Shown: positions 45,213-55,521 of the stretch, piece after piece
How positions within the stretch are numbered: the first letter of the stretch is position 1
Layout of the letters: each line of letters begins with the position of its first letter
Assembly: GCF_024359525.1 (NCBI RefSeq)
Contig: NZ_JAKZEU010000008.1
Span: 1-64,000, forward strand
Origin: Paracoccus albicereus
Lineage (GTDB): Bacteria; Pseudomonadota; Alphaproteobacteria; Rhodobacterales; Rhodobacteraceae
Length of the DNA stretch: 64,000 bases
Direction: 5' to 3'
Made by a program: the position numbers and the translations under genes
The notes under the pieces: model-generated
Database searches by the model: none
Seen by the model: the letters and a program-made list of their open reading frames with translations, nothing else
Told to the model about the DNA's origin: nothing

Positions 45213-46381
45213 CCACAGGATCGGCCCGACAGCTTCGCATTCCCGCCGTGTTCATGCGCGGCGGCACCAGCAATGCGATCATCTTTCACGCTGACGACCT
45301 GCCGGCCGACATGGACGAACGTCACCGCATCTTCCTGCGCGCGATCGGCAGCCCGGACCCGGGGCGTCGTCAGCTTGACGGGCTGGGCGGCGGCGTTTCC
45401 TCGCTGTCGAAGATCTGCGTGATCGCACCGTCGACCCGACCGGATGCCGACGTCGACTACACCTTCGTCCAGATCCCGGTGACGACGGATCGTCCTGACT
45501 ACAGCGCGAATTGCGGGAACATGTCATCGGCCATCGGACCCTTCGCGGTCGAGGAAGGTCTGGTTCAGACAGCGGACGGCGAAGCTGTCGTGCGCATCCA
45601 CAACACCAACACCTCCAAGATCATCGAAAGCCGGTTTCAGGTCCGTGACGGAGTGCCGCTCGTCGAAGGCGATTTCGTCAATCCCGGCGTGGCTGGCACC
45701 GGGTCGGCGATCCAGCTCGATTTTCTTTCCCCGGGTGGGGCCGCGACGGGACGGCTTTTGCCGACGGGACGCGAACTGGACCGGTTGGAGGACGCCTCGC
45801 TCGATGGTGTGATCGAAGCGTCGCTGGTAGACGCGACCAACGCCGTAGTCTTCATCCCGGCAAGGACGGTGGGTCTGACCGGCTACGAGACGCCTGATGA
45901 GATCGAAGCCCGCGGTGATCTGATGCAGCGGCTGGAGGCGATCCGCAGGGTGGCAAGCGTCAGGATGGGGCTGGCGGCCGATACGGATGCGGCGGCCCGG
46001 CTGGCAGGAAGTCCAAAGATCGCGATGATTGCCGCGCCACAGGATTACGTCAGCACAGCCGGCGAGACGATCGGTGCCGCCGATTTCGACATCGCCGTCC
46101 GGATGATCTCAATGGGGCAGGCGCATCGCGCGGTTACCCTGACTGGCGCAATGTGCACCGCGGTTGCGTCGGGCATCGCGGGCAGTTGCGTTGCCGAAAC
46201 GGTTCGCGCGAATGCCGATGGAATGGTGCGGATCGGCCATTCGTCTGGCGTGATGCCCGTCAAGGCCAGTGTGTCGCGCGCCGACGCCGGCTGGAAGGTC
46301 GAGCGCGCGACGGTGTTCCGGACAGCGCGCCGCCTGATGGAGGGGTCTGTTCTGGTGCCGGTGCCGACGAAGAACGACTGA
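45209..46381 (+). CDS. prpF: PrpF-family aconitate/methylaconitate isomerase
   Basis: 390 residues. The start overlaps the aconitase stop (ATGA); an upstream in-frame start at 45074 is not used. Family signatures: 'IPAVFMRGGTSNAIIFHADD', 'YSANCGNMSSAIGPFAVEEG' with the catalytic cysteine, and 'RMISMGQAHRAVTLTGAMCT'. PrpF moves the double bond between cis/trans or methylaconitate forms so that AcnD can act. It is the last gene of the operon. Confidence 0.87.
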   Translation: MTTGSARQLRIPAVFMRGGTSNAIIFHADDLPADMDERHRIFLRAIGSPDPGRRQLDGLGGGVSSLSKICVIAPSTRPDADVDYTFVQIPVTTDRPDYSANCGNMSSAIGPFAVEEGLVQTADGEAVVRIHNTNTSKIIESRFQVRDGVPLVEGDFVNPGVAGTGSAIQLDFLSPGGAATGRLLPTGRELDRLEDASLDGVIEASLVDATNAVVFIPARTVGLTGYETPDEIEARGDLMQRLEAIRRVASVRMGLAADTDAAARLAGSPKIAMIAAPQDYVSTAGETIGAADFDIAVRMISMGQAHRAVTLTGAMCTAVASGIAGSCVAETVRANADGMVRIGHSSGVMPVKASVSRADAGWKVERATVFRTARRLMEGSVLVPVPTKND

Positions 46382-46401
46382 CATCGCGTGGCCTTGCCGC
46401 C

Positions 46402-46415
46402 TTGATGCAGATCAA
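46402..46415 (+). promoter_or_regulatory. FNR box upstream of fnrL
   Basis: TTGATGCAGATCAA matches the FNR consensus TTGAT-N4-ATCAA perfectly. It lies 21 bp before the fnrL start and so probably gives autoregulation. Confidence 0.8.
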
Positions 46416-46436
46416 GGCGCGAAATACACATTCGGG

Positions 46437-47174
46437 ATGAACCTGCGGCTTGCCAGAACGTCCTGCATCGAATGCCCGATCCGCCATCGCGCGGTCTGTG
46501 CCGAATGCGATGACACCGAGCTTGCCGTGCTGGAAGGCATCAAGAGCTATGTGACCGTCCCGAAAGGCGGCCGCATCGCGGAAGCGGGAGAGTCGCTGGA
46601 CCATCTGTCCTCTGTCGTTTCGGGATGCGCGACGGTCTCGAAGACGCTGGCCGATGGCCGCCGGCAGATGGTCGGGCTGTTGCTGCCGTCCGATTTCATC
46701 GGCCGTCCAGGCCGTGCCACCCTGTCCTTCGACATCGAGGCGGCGACCGACGTGACCTTGTGCCGCTTTCAGCGCCGCGCGTTCGAGGCGATCATCAGGT
46801 CGTCGCCCAATGTCGCGCGTCGCCTGCTGACGATGACGCTGGATGAACTGGACGTGGCGCGGGACTGGCAGGTGCTGCTCGGGCGGCTCACTGCGCGGGA
46901 AAGGGTGATCCATTTCCTGCTCAGTCTGGTTCGCCGCGAAGCGACGGAGACGGGTGCGGCGCATCGATCCGGTCCGGTCCGCCTGGAACTGCCCCTGTCG
47001 CGCGAAATGATCGCCGATTATCTCGGCCTGACGATCGAGACCACGAGCAGGCAGTTCACGGCGCTGAGGAAGGACGGCCTGATCAAAACGCCGACGGCGC
47101 GGACAATCGTCGTGCCCGACCTCGTGGACCTTATGCCGGAAGCGATGGACGAAGACGGCGCGCCCTCCGCCTGA
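46437..47174 (+). CDS. fnrL: FNR-type oxygen-sensing regulator
   Basis: 245 residues of the Crp/Fnr family. Cysteines at 10, 13, 21 (or 24) and 109 can hold the 4Fe-4S cluster that senses oxygen. The C-terminal HTH has 'LPLSREMIADYLGLTIETTS', the usual FNR recognition helix. It stands directly ahead of the cbb3 oxidase operon and would activate it when oxygen is low. Confidence 0.9.
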   Translation: MNLRLARTSCIECPIRHRAVCAECDDTELAVLEGIKSYVTVPKGGRIAEAGESLDHLSSVVSGCATVSKTLADGRRQMVGLLLPSDFIGRPGRATLSFDIEAATDVTLCRFQRRAFEAIIRSSPNVARRLLTMTLDELDVARDWQVLLGRLTARERVIHFLLSLVRREATETGAAHRSGPVRLELPLSREMIADYLGLTIETTSRQFTALRKDGLIKTPTARTIVVPDLVDLMPEAMDEDGAPSA

Positions 47175-47271
47175 GCGTTCCGGGTCTGATCCTGCCGGCG
47201 CATCGGTCCCGCTGGAAAAGCGCTCCTTCGTCCTTCTGCGAGTGACCGGACATGATCAAGCCGTCACCCTA

Positions 47272-47285
47272 TTGATCCAGGTCAA
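47272..47285 (+). promoter_or_regulatory. FNR box upstream of ccoN
   Basis: TTGATCCAGGTCAA matches the FNR consensus with one change. It is 83 bp before ccoN, a distance that suits activation. Confidence 0.75.
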
Positions 47286-47368
47286 GGCGACCCGCGACGC
47301 TGCATGGCAGTGAACGGTCGACAAGCGCGCCCGTCGTCCTGCGGTGCGAGCATTCGACCGAGGGCCTG

Positions 47369-48976
47369 ATGGCAATATTCAGACAGATTTCTTTGGCGCT
47401 GATCGCGCTGATCGCGGCGTTTGCGGCGAACAGGGGCCGCGATCCGGCCTTCGCGTTCCACGCGCTTCTGGTGATGGCCATCGCGGCCACTCTGCTTCTG
47501 TGGGAGGTCAAGCGCTTCGGGGACGCGATCGAAGGCAAACAGAGACCGGCTGTTCAGACCGGCTACATGGACGGACCGATCCGCGCGGGCGTCATCGCGA
47601 CGGCCTTCTGGGGCCTGGCTGGCTTTCTGGTCGGAACCTTCATCGCCTTCCAGCTCGCCTTTCCCGAGCTTAATTTCGACTGGTCCGAGGGCTACGCGAA
47701 TTTCGGTCGCCTGCGTCCGCTTCATACCAGCGCGGTGATCTTTGCCTTCGGCGGCAACGCGTTGATCGCCACGTCTTTCTACGTGGTGCAGCGCACCTGC
47801 GCGGCAAGGTTGTGGGGCGGCAACCTCGCGTGGTTCGTGTTCTGGGGCTACCAGCTTTTCATCGTGCTGGCCGCGACCGGCTACCTGCTGGGCGCGACCC
47901 AGTCCAAGGAATACGCAGAGCCGGAATGGTATGTCGACATCTGGCTGACCATCGTCTGGCTGGCTTATCTGGCGATCTATCTGGGCACGCTGGTCAAGCG
48001 CCGCGAGCCGCATATCTACGTCGCGAACTGGTTCTATCTCGCATTCATCGTGACCGTCGCGATGCTGCACGTGGTCAACAACCTGTCGCTTCCCGTCTCG
48101 ATCCTCGGCTCGAAGTCGGTGCAGGTCTTCGCGGGCGTGCAGGACGCGATGACGCAATGGTGGTATGGCCACAATGCCGTCGGCTTCTTCCTGACCGCGG
48201 GCTTCTTGGGCATGATGTATTTTTTCGTGCCCAAGCAGGCCGATCGTCCGATCTACAGCTACAAGCTTTCGATCATCCATTTCTGGGCGCTGATCTTTCT
48301 CTACATCTGGGCGGGACCGCATCACCTGCACTACACCGCGCTGCCCGACTGGGCCTCGACCCTGGGCATGGTGTTCTCGATCATGCTGTGGATGCCGTCC
48401 TGGGGCGGCATGATCAACGGGCTGATGACGCTGGAAGGCGCCTGGGACAAGATCCGCACCGATCCCATCATCCGCATGTTCGTGGCCTCGCTCGCCTTCT
48501 ACGGGATGAGCACCTTCGAAGGCCCGATGATGTCGATCCGCGCGGTCAACTCGCTCAGCCACTACACCGACTGGACCATCGGTCACGTTCATTCCGGCGC
48601 GCTCGGCTGGAACGGGCTGATCACCTTCGGCTGCCTTTATTTCCTGACACCGAGACTGTGGGGCCGCGAGCGGATGCATTCGACGGCGGCGATCAACTGG
48701 CATTTCTGGCTCGCGACGATCGGTATCGTGCTCTACGCCGCGTCGATGTGGGTGTCGGGCATCATGGAAGGCCTGATGTGGCGCGAGGTCGATGACCAGG
48801 GCTTCCTTGTCAATTCCTTCGCCGACACCGTCGCAGCCAAGTTTCCGATGTACCTGGTCCGCGCGACGGGCGGTGTCTTCTACCTCGCCGGCGCGGTGCT
48901 GATGGTCTGGAACATGTGGATGACGATCCGCGGTCCGCAGGCGCGCGCGGTGATCGTTCCAGTCCCTGCGGAGTAA
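47369..48976 (+). CDS. ccoN: cbb3 cytochrome oxidase catalytic subunit I
   Basis: 535 residues, about 12-14 membrane helices. The heme b and CuB ligands are visible: '[17 protein letters not shown]', '[16 protein letters not shown]', and '[16 protein letters not shown]'. It reduces oxygen to water at high affinity and pumps protons. First gene of ccoNOQP. Confidence 0.96.
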   Translation: MAIFRQISLALIALIAAFAANRGRDPAFAFHALLVMAIAATLLLWEVKRFGDAIEGKQRPAVQTGYMDGPIRAGVIATAFWGLAGFLVGTFIAFQLAFPELNFDWSEGYANFGRLRPLHTSAVIFAFGGNALIATSFYVVQRTCAARLWGGNLAWFVFWGYQLFIVLAATGYLLGATQSKEYAEPEWYVDIWLTIVWLAYLAIYLGTLVKRREPHIYVANWFYLAFIVTVAMLHVVNNLSLPVSILGSKSVQVFAGVQDAMTQWWYGHNAVGFFLTAGFLGMMYFFVPKQADRPIYSYKLSIIHFWALIFLYIWAGPHHLHYTALPDWASTLGMVFSIMLWMPSWGGMINGLMTLEGAWDKIRTDPIIRMFVASLAFYGMSTFEGPMMSIRAVNSLSHYTDWTIGHVHSGALGWNGLITFGCLYFLTPRLWGRERMHSTAAINWHFWLATIGIVLYAASMWVSGIMEGLMWREVDDQGFLVNSFADTVAAKFPMYLVRATGGVFYLAGAVLMVWNMWMTIRGPQARAVIVPVPAE

Positions 48977-48980
48977 GCCG

Positions 48981-49802
48981 ATGACCAAGCACAACGACAG
49001 CGTTCCCGATCCGCAGGACGACCCCCAAGTCGTGCAGCCCGGCGATGGCGGCGTTCCAAACGAATTGCCGCATCACACGGCCCTCATCGACAGGCATGGC
49101 ATCCTCGAGCGTAACGCGACGCTGCTACTGGTGTTCTCGTTCCTCGTCGTGACCATCGGTGGCATCGTCGAGATCGCACCCCTGTTCTGGCTGGAGAACA
49201 CCATTGAAGAGGTCGAGGGCGTGCGGCCCTACAGCCCGCTCGAACTGACCGGACGCGACATCTACGTTCGCGAGGGTTGCTATGTCTGCCACAGCCAGAT
49301 GATCCGCCCGATGCGCGATGAGGTGGAACGCTATGGTCATTACAGCCTCGCCGCCGAGTCGATGTACGACCACCCCTTCCAGTGGGGGTCAAAGCGGACC
49401 GGACCGGATCTGGCGCGAGTCGGCGGGCGCTATTCGGACGAATGGCATGTCGATCACTTCAGCGATCCGCAAAGCGTCGTGCCTGAAAGCATCATGCCGA
49501 AATACGACTATCTGCTGCGCACCCCGGTTACGCCTGATCATATTCATGACCTGCTGGCGACCCACGCCATCGTCGGCGTGCCCTACACCGACGAGATGAT
49601 CGAGGCGGCCGCCGCGGATTTTCGCGTCCAGGTCGATCCGTTCGGCGATTACGAGGGATTGCTGGAACGCTATCCCGGCGCGCAGGTGCGCAATTTCGAT
49701 GCGCAGCCCCAGCTGACCGAAATGGATGCGCTGATCGCCTATCTCCAGATGCTCGGCACGACGGTCGATTTCTCGACCTTCACCGCCGATGCCAGCCGAT
49801 GA
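48981..49802 (+). CDS. ccoO: cbb3 oxidase monoheme cytochrome c subunit
   Basis: 273 residues, an N-terminal membrane helix ('[20 protein letters not shown]') and one heme c motif, CYVCH, in '[20 protein letters not shown]'. It passes electrons from CcoP to CcoN. The gene begins 4 bp after ccoN. Confidence 0.96.
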   Translation: MTKHNDSVPDPQDDPQVVQPGDGGVPNELPHHTALIDRHGILERNATLLLVFSFLVVTIGGIVEIAPLFWLENTIEEVEGVRPYSPLELTGRDIYVREGCYVCHSQMIRPMRDEVERYGHYSLAAESMYDHPFQWGSKRTGPDLARVGGRYSDEWHVDHFSDPQSVVPESIMPKYDYLLRTPVTPDHIHDLLATHAIVGVPYTDEMIEAAAADFRVQVDPFGDYEGLLERYPGAQVRNFDAQPQLTEMDALIAYLQMLGTTVDFSTFTADASR

Positions 49803-49814
49803 CGGGGACGCGAC

Positions 49815-50057
49815 ATGCATGACACCTACACCCTGATGCGCCAATTCGCCGACAGCTGGGCCCTGCTGACGCTGGTGGGCTTTTTCGTCGGCGCCTTCCT
49901 GTGGGTCTGGCGACCGGGCAGCCGACCGCTCCACGACGACGCGGCGCGCTCGATCTTTCGTGAGGGCGTCGAGCCGCCACGAGCGCTGGCAGGCGCATGC
50001 GACAGGCAATGTGCCACCTGCGCTTGCAGCAAGAAGGGGGCGGCCGATGACCGATAA
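49815..50057 (+). CDS. ccoQ: cbb3 oxidase small subunit
   Basis: 80 residues with one membrane helix ('LLTLVGFFVGAFLWVWRPGS'), the CcoQ/FixQ plan, but with a longer C-terminus that ends in a cysteine cluster ('CDRQCATCACSKKG'). It overlaps the start of ccoP by 11 nt. It stabilises the complex. Confidence 0.88.
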   Translation: MHDTYTLMRQFADSWALLTLVGFFVGAFLWVWRPGSRPLHDDAARSIFREGVEPPRALAGACDRQCATCACSKKGAADDR

Positions 50058-51033
50058 GAAAGAGATCAAGCCCAAGGTCGAGACGACCGGTCACAGCTGG
50101 GACGGGATCAAGGAATACAACAATCCGCTGCCGCGATGGTGGCTGTGGACGTTCTACGCCACGATTGCCTGGGCGCTGATCTACACGATCCTCTATCCCG
50201 CCTGGCCTTTGGTGAACGGCGCCACGGGGGGCGTCCTTGGCTGGTCGCAGCGGGCAGAGGTTGCGTCCGAGATCGAGGCCGTGACGGCGAGCCAGTCCCA
50301 GTTGCGCGACGCACTGGTCGAAACCGATCTTGGTGTGCTGGCAAGGAACGAGGAACTGCACCGATACGCCGTTCAGGCGGGTGGCGCCCTTTACCGCACG
50401 AATTGTTCGCAATGCCACGGCTCGGGTGCGGCCGGCGCGGTTGGCTATCCGAACCTGCTGGATGACGACTGGCTTTGGGGCGGTCGTATCGAGGATATCG
50501 CCCTGACGATCCGGCACGGCATCCGTAACGAAGATGATCCGGACGCGCGCTTCAGCCAGATGCCCGCCTTCGGCGACATGCTCGACCGCGACCAGATCGC
50601 GACGCTTGTGGACCACGTGCAGTCGCTGCCGAACGGGGCCGATCCCCTGGGCGGTGCGGGCGGCGCGCTATTTGCCGAGAACTGCGCTTCATGCCACGGC
50701 GACGATGCACGCGGCGATCGCGAGATCGGGGCCACGAACCTGACGGATGCGATCTGGCTTTATTCGCCGGACGACGAAATCCTCACCAGCCTGATCTCGC
50801 AGGGACCATACGGCGTGATGCCGGCATGGGGCGATCGTCTTGGGGAATATGGGGTCCGCGCCGTCGCGGCCTATGTCCATCAGCTTGGCGGCGGCGAGGG
50901 CGATGCCGAGACGCAGATCGGCGACGCGCAAGCGGCGGATGCCCCCATCGCGACCGGGGCTGACCCATCGAACCCTGCTGACGTCCCATTTCCCGAAAAG
51001 GGTGACGGCGGCGCGGCATCCCGATCCGAGTAG
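50047..51033 (+). CDS. ccoP: cbb3 oxidase diheme cytochrome c subunit
   Basis: 328 residues from the ATG at 50047; an upstream in-frame start at 49960 would overlap ccoQ much more. One membrane helix, then two heme c motifs, CSQCH near residue 121 and CASCH near 218. It receives electrons from cytochrome c. The C-terminal tail is acidic. Confidence 0.95.
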   Translation: MTDKKEIKPKVETTGHSWDGIKEYNNPLPRWWLWTFYATIAWALIYTILYPAWPLVNGATGGVLGWSQRAEVASEIEAVTASQSQLRDALVETDLGVLARNEELHRYAVQAGGALYRTNCSQCHGSGAAGAVGYPNLLDDDWLWGGRIEDIALTIRHGIRNEDDPDARFSQMPAFGDMLDRDQIATLVDHVQSLPNGADPLGGAGGALFAENCASCHGDDARGDREIGATNLTDAIWLYSPDDEILTSLISQGPYGVMPAWGDRLGEYGVRAVAAYVHQLGGGEGDAETQIGDAQAADAPIATGADPSNPADVPFPEKGDGGAASRSE

Positions 51034-51124
51034 CGACACGCGCATCCTGTTCGCAACGATTGCGCGTGGCGTTACCGCGGGCGGCGGTTCCTGGGTCGCC
51101 GCCCGCACCTTTTGTTCGCCGCAC

Positions 51125-51138
51125 TTGATTCAGGTCAA
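51125..51138 (+). promoter_or_regulatory. FNR box upstream of ccoG
   Basis: TTGATTCAGGTCAA, one change from the consensus, 54 bp before ccoG. It gives the assembly genes their own oxygen-controlled promoter. Confidence 0.75.
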
Positions 51139-51192
51139 CGCGGGTCACGCCACGCGGGCGCATAGCGATCTGGCGAACAGGATATCATCTGC

Positions 51193-52728
51193 ATGAGCGA
51201 TCATTCGACCTCACTCTACGCCGCGCGCGAACCGATCTTCCCCCGGCGCGTATCAGGCGCCTTCCGTCGCCTGAAGTGGCAGATCATGGCGATCACGCTG
51301 GGCATCTACTACGTCACGCCATGGCTGCGTTGGGATCGCGGGCCGGCTTTGCCGGATCAGGCGGTTCTCGTCGATCTGGCGCATCGCCGCTTCTATTTCT
51401 TCTGGATCGAGATCTGGCCGCACGAATTCTACTTTGTCGCGGGCCTGCTGATCATGGCGGGGCTGGGACTGTTCCTGTTCACCGCCGCGCTTGGACGGGT
51501 CTGGTGCGGCTATGCCTGTCCCCAGACCGTCTGGACCGACCTGTTCCTTGGCGTCGAACGCTGGGTCGAGGGCGACCGGAACGCCCGCCTTCGGCTGCAC
51601 AAGGCGCCTTGGACTGCGCGCAAGTGGCGGCTGCGGCTGACGAAATGGGCGATCTGGCTTGCCATCTCGCTCGCCACCGGCGGGGCCTGGGTCTTCTACT
51701 TCGCCGATGCGCCGACCCTACTCAGCGATCTGCTGACCTTTCGCGCCCCACCTGTCGCGTGGACATCCATCGCGATCCTGACCGCGACCACATTCGTCTT
51801 CGGCGGGTTCATGCGCGAGCAGGTCTGCATCTACATGTGCCCGTGGCCCCGCATCCAGGGCGCCATGATGGACGATGGCACGCTGACGGTGGCCTACCGC
51901 GAATGGCGGGGTGAACCCCGCGCCCGGGGATTGAAGCGTCACGGCGCCGACATGGCGATGACGCGCGCCGCCGGTCCGCAGATCGGCGGACGCTCCCCGC
52001 TGGTTCCGATGCAGTTTCGCGACATGAAGGGCGTGATCCGATCCGAGCCATCCGCGCAGGATCAGGGGGCCGGTGACTGCATCGATTGCAATGCCTGCGT
52101 CAATGTCTGCCCGATGGGGATCGACATCCGCGAGGGTCAGCAGCTGGCCTGCATCACCTGCGCGCTGTGCATCGACGCCTGTGACGAGGTGATGGAAAAG
52201 GTGGGTCGCCCACGCGGTCTGATCGACTATCTCGCGCTGTCCGACGCGCCGCGCGAAAGGGCGGGCGGCGCGCCGCAATCCCTGTGGCGACACGTCCTGC
52301 GGCCGCGCAACCTGATCTATTTCGGTCTCTGGTCGGCGATCGGGATCGTGCTTCTGGTCGCGCTGTTCATGCGACCCATGCTGGAACTGACCGTCTCGCC
52401 CGTGCGCAACCCGACCTTCGTCACGCTATCCGACGGCAGCATCCGCAATGCCTATGACGTGCGGGTCCGCAACCGGCTGGGCGCGGTGCAGGACGTGGCG
52501 CTGAGCCTGGATGGATCGCAGGATCTGATGCTGGAGGTCGAGGGAGAGCAAGCGGGCGCCGTTTCCGTTCAGGCCGACACCCAGCGTCTGATCCGCGTCT
52601 ACGTCACCGCCCCCGCCGATGCGGTCGAGGCGCGCATCGACCGCTCACAGATCAGCCTTGTCGTCGCGGATAGGGCGACCGGGGAAACCGCATCGGTCGA
52701 AACGACATTCAACGGAGACGCGTCATGA
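51193..52728 (+). CDS. ccoG: cbb3 assembly ferredoxin-like protein CcoG/FixG
   Basis: 511 residues with about five membrane helices and two 4Fe-4S ferredoxin motifs, 'CIDCNACVNVCPMGIDI' and 'CITCALCIDACDEVM'. It reduces copper for delivery to CcoN. The stop overlaps the ccoH start (ATGA). Confidence 0.94.
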   Translation: MSDHSTSLYAAREPIFPRRVSGAFRRLKWQIMAITLGIYYVTPWLRWDRGPALPDQAVLVDLAHRRFYFFWIEIWPHEFYFVAGLLIMAGLGLFLFTAALGRVWCGYACPQTVWTDLFLGVERWVEGDRNARLRLHKAPWTARKWRLRLTKWAIWLAISLATGGAWVFYFADAPTLLSDLLTFRAPPVAWTSIAILTATTFVFGGFMREQVCIYMCPWPRIQGAMMDDGTLTVAYREWRGEPRARGLKRHGADMAMTRAAGPQIGGRSPLVPMQFRDMKGVIRSEPSAQDQGAGDCIDCNACVNVCPMGIDIREGQQLACITCALCIDACDEVMEKVGRPRGLIDYLALSDAPRERAGGAPQSLWRHVLRPRNLIYFGLWSAIGIVLLVALFMRPMLELTVSPVRNPTFVTLSDGSIRNAYDVRVRNRLGAVQDVALSLDGSQDLMLEVEGEQAGAVSVQADTQRLIRVYVTAPADAVEARIDRSQISLVVADRATGETASVETTFNGDAS

Positions 52729-53171
52729 TCGGCAGCCCGCTTAATGGACGACACGTGCTGGCGATGTTTGCGGCCGGCTTCGGCCTGATCATCGCGGTCA
52801 ACGTGACGCTCGCCGTCCAGGCCGTGCGGACCTTTCCGGGACTGGAGGTCGCCAATTCATATGTCGAAAGCCAGAGCTTTCAGGCACGCCGAGCCGCGCA
52901 AGAGGCGCTCGGCTGGAGAACGGATGTAACCTACGCCGCCGGGACGCTGCGGCTCAGCGTCAGGGCGCAGAATGGCAAGCGGATCGATCCGGCGCACTTC
53001 ACCGCGACGATCGGACGACCGACCACACGAAGCGATGACGCGACGCTGATGTTCGATGCCGAAGGCGACGCACACATTGATCTTGAACCGGGGCGATGGC
53101 GTCTGGATCTTCGAAGTTCGGACGATCATGCGCCGTTCATGCATGCGGTGCTTCTGGACATCGCCCGATGA
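52725..53171 (+). CDS. ccoH: cbb3 assembly protein CcoH/FixH
   Basis: 148 residues, one N-terminal membrane helix ('LAMFAAGFGLIIAVNVTLAV') and a periplasmic beta domain ('GLEVANSYVESQSFQ'). It is needed for oxidase assembly. Its start and stop overlap its neighbours by 4 nt. Confidence 0.9.
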   Translation: MIGSPLNGRHVLAMFAAGFGLIIAVNVTLAVQAVRTFPGLEVANSYVESQSFQARRAAQEALGWRTDVTYAAGTLRLSVRAQNGKRIDPAHFTATIGRPTTRSDDATLMFDAEGDAHIDLEPGRWRLDLRSSDDHAPFMHAVLLDIAR

Positions 53172-55321
53172 CCGGCTTCTGCCCCGCCTGCGTCGGAGCC
53201 GCCGACTTTGCCGCCGACAGGGCGACCGCCGGCAGCGCGGCCGCGTCCGAGCGCATCCTGCTGCATCTGCCGGATATCCGCTGCGCCGCTTGCATCGCGT
53301 CTGTGGAAACGACCCTGTCGGCAATGCCCGGCGTCCAGGAAGCCCGCGTCAACCTGTCCCGCAAGCAGGCTGTCGTCAGTGGATGGGGGCTCGACCCTGC
53401 GCCGCTGATCGACGCCTTGGCCAAGGCGGGACATCGCGCGCAGACTCTGGATGAAGGCATGCTTGCAGGCCAAAGCGATGAGATGCGCGGCCTTCTGCTG
53501 CGCACCGGCATCGCCGGCTTTGCCATGATGAATGTGATGCTGCTGTCGGTGGCTGTCTGGTCGGGCGCCGCGGACACGACCCAGCGGATGTTCCATCTGA
53601 TATCGGCCGCGATCGCGCTGCCCGCCGTCGCCTATTCCGGCCGGCCCTTCTTCGCCTCGGCCTTCGGTGCGCTGAGGAACGGGCGTCTCAACATGGACGT
53701 ACCGATCAGCCTTGCCATCCTTCTCTCGGCCGTCGTCTCGCTGATCGGCGCGGTCCAGGGGGCGGATCGTCACAGCTGGTTCGACGCCTCGCTTGCGCTG
53801 ACCTTCTTCCTGTTGATCGGCCGAACTCTGGACCATGCCGGACGCAGCGCGGCGCGGTCGGCCGCTGCCGAGCTTTCCGCCCTGACCGTTCCGCAAGCCG
53901 TCCTGCTGACGCCAGAGGGTGAGCGTGTGGTCCGGGCAGAAGATCTGCGCGCCGGAGACAGGATCCGCGTTCGTCCCGGTGATCGTCTTCCGGCTGATGG
54001 CACCGTCGAGCACGGTCTGAGCGATGTCGACCGATCGGCGCTGACGGGTGAATCCGCGACCTGTCCCGTCGCTATCGGCGCGCCCGTGTCGGCGGGTGAG
54101 GTGAACCTGTCGGGACCGCTCACGATCCGGGTGCTGAGGGCCGGGAAGGACACGGCGTTAAGCAGGCTGGCCGAACTGGTCGCGACCGCAGAGATGCAGC
54201 GGTCCCGCTTCACCGGCATCGCGGACAGGGCCGCACGGGCCTATGCGCCGCTGGTCCATATCCTCGGCCTCGTCGCTTTCGTCGCCTGGTGGCACCTGAC
54301 GGGCGATGCCTGGCGGGCCATCGACGTGGCGATCGCGGTTCTCGTCATCACATGCCCCTGCGCCTTGGGACTTGCCGTCCCGGCCGTTTCCGTCGTCGCG
54401 ACCGGGCGGCTTTTCCGCAAGGGTCTGCTGGTCAAGTCCCCGACGGCGCTTGAGCGACTGGCCGAAATCGACGTCGTGGCCTTCGACAAGACCGGGACGC
54501 TGACGACAGGCGAGGCGCGGTTGCAGGGCGCACCGCGAGATGCGGAGCTGGCTCTGGCCGCGGCACTCGCGTCCGGATCGACCCATCCCTATTCTCGCGC
54601 GCTGATCGCCGCGACGAAGGCGCGCGGGATCGTGCCGGGCGCGGTCGAAAAGGTCGTGGAGCGACCGGGTCTTGGGATCGACGCCATCGTCGAGGGGCGG
54701 ACGGTCAGGCTGGGACGACCGTCGTGGATCGGAACAACCGGCGACGGCGTCGCGCTGGATGATGGGTCGGGTGAGCCGATCCTGTTCACGTTCGGCGAAG
54801 ACGTCCGCGCCGACGCGGGGGAGCTCATCGCGCGGCTGCGCGGGGCCGGTCTTTCGGTGGCCATGCTGTCGGGTGACAGCAGGACACCGTGTCGCCGGGT
54901 GGCGGACAGTCTTGGCCTCGATGACGTGCAATGCGCGATGACCCCCGACGACAAGGCGGAGTGGATCCGCGCCAAGCATCGCGCAGGACACCGGGTGCTG
55001 ATGGTCGGCGACGGGCTGAACGACACCGGCGCGCTGTCGCTGGCCCATGCTTCGGCTGCCCTGGGTTCGGGTCTCGACGCGGCACGTGCGGCCTCTGACG
55101 TGGTGGTGCTGTCAGGCTCTCTGGCGGGTCTTGCAGATCTGGTCACGGTCAGCCGTGCGGGTGTGCGGCGGATGCGTCAGAACATCCTGCTGTCCGCGGG
55201 TTACAACGTCGTTGCGGTTCCGCTGGCGCTGGCCGGTCTCGCGACACCGTTTCTGGCGGCGATCGCGATGTCGCTGTCTTCGGTCACGGTGTCGCTCAAC
55301 GCGCTGAGAAAACTGCGATGA
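53168..55321 (+). CDS. ccoI: cbb3 assembly copper P-type ATPase CcoI/FixI
   Basis: 717 residues from the ATG overlapping the ccoH stop. An N-terminal CPAC site and an HMA domain ('IRCAACIASVETTLSAMPGV') precede eight helices, TGES ('SALTGESATCPV'), CPC ('[12 protein letters not shown]'), DKTGTL and GDGLNDTGAL. Unlike CopA it supplies copper to the cbb3 oxidase in the periplasm. Confidence 0.94.
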   Translation: MTGFCPACVGAADFAADRATAGSAAASERILLHLPDIRCAACIASVETTLSAMPGVQEARVNLSRKQAVVSGWGLDPAPLIDALAKAGHRAQTLDEGMLAGQSDEMRGLLLRTGIAGFAMMNVMLLSVAVWSGAADTTQRMFHLISAAIALPAVAYSGRPFFASAFGALRNGRLNMDVPISLAILLSAVVSLIGAVQGADRHSWFDASLALTFFLLIGRTLDHAGRSAARSAAAELSALTVPQAVLLTPEGERVVRAEDLRAGDRIRVRPGDRLPADGTVEHGLSDVDRSALTGESATCPVAIGAPVSAGEVNLSGPLTIRVLRAGKDTALSRLAELVATAEMQRSRFTGIADRAARAYAPLVHILGLVAFVAWWHLTGDAWRAIDVAIAVLVITCPCALGLAVPAVSVVATGRLFRKGLLVKSPTALERLAEIDVVAFDKTGTLTTGEARLQGAPRDAELALAAALASGSTHPYSRALIAATKARGIVPGAVEKVVERPGLGIDAIVEGRTVRLGRPSWIGTTGDGVALDDGSGEPILFTFGEDVRADAGELIARLRGAGLSVAMLSGDSRTPCRRVADSLGLDDVQCAMTPDDKAEWIRAKHRAGHRVLMVGDGLNDTGALSLAHASAALGSGLDAARAASDVVVLSGSLAGLADLVTVSRAGVRRMRQNILLSAGYNVVAVPLALAGLATPFLAAIAMSLSSVTVSLNALRKLR

Positions 55322-55476
55322 ACGTCCTCGCGATCCTGATCCCGGTGTCGGTCTGTCTGGGACTGCTTGGGCTGGCAGCTTTCTTCTGGACGATGCGGGC
55401 ATCGCAGTACGACGACACCGAAGGCGACCGACACCGGATCCTGGACAACCGCTGGGACGCCGCGCCGAAGGATTAG
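55318..55476 (+). CDS. ccoS: cbb3 assembly small protein CcoS/FixS
   Basis: 52 residues: a membrane helix ('ILIPVSVCLGLLGLAAFFWT'), then 'SQYDDTEGDRHRILD', the CcoS signature. The start overlaps the ccoI stop (ATGA), which confirms it. It is required for heme and copper insertion in CcoN. Confidence 0.93.
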   Translation: MNVLAILIPVSVCLGLLGLAAFFWTMRASQYDDTEGDRHRILDNRWDAAPKD

Positions 55477-55521
55477 AGATCGTCACTCGGGATCCGGACA
55501 TCTCTACGCGACGCCTCGGCC

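Noticed and set aside
47282-48994. 570-residue minus-strand open frame over ccoN
   Set aside because: ccoN is unmistakable; the antisense product is an artefact of codon bias. The same holds for 59122-60723 over tctA.
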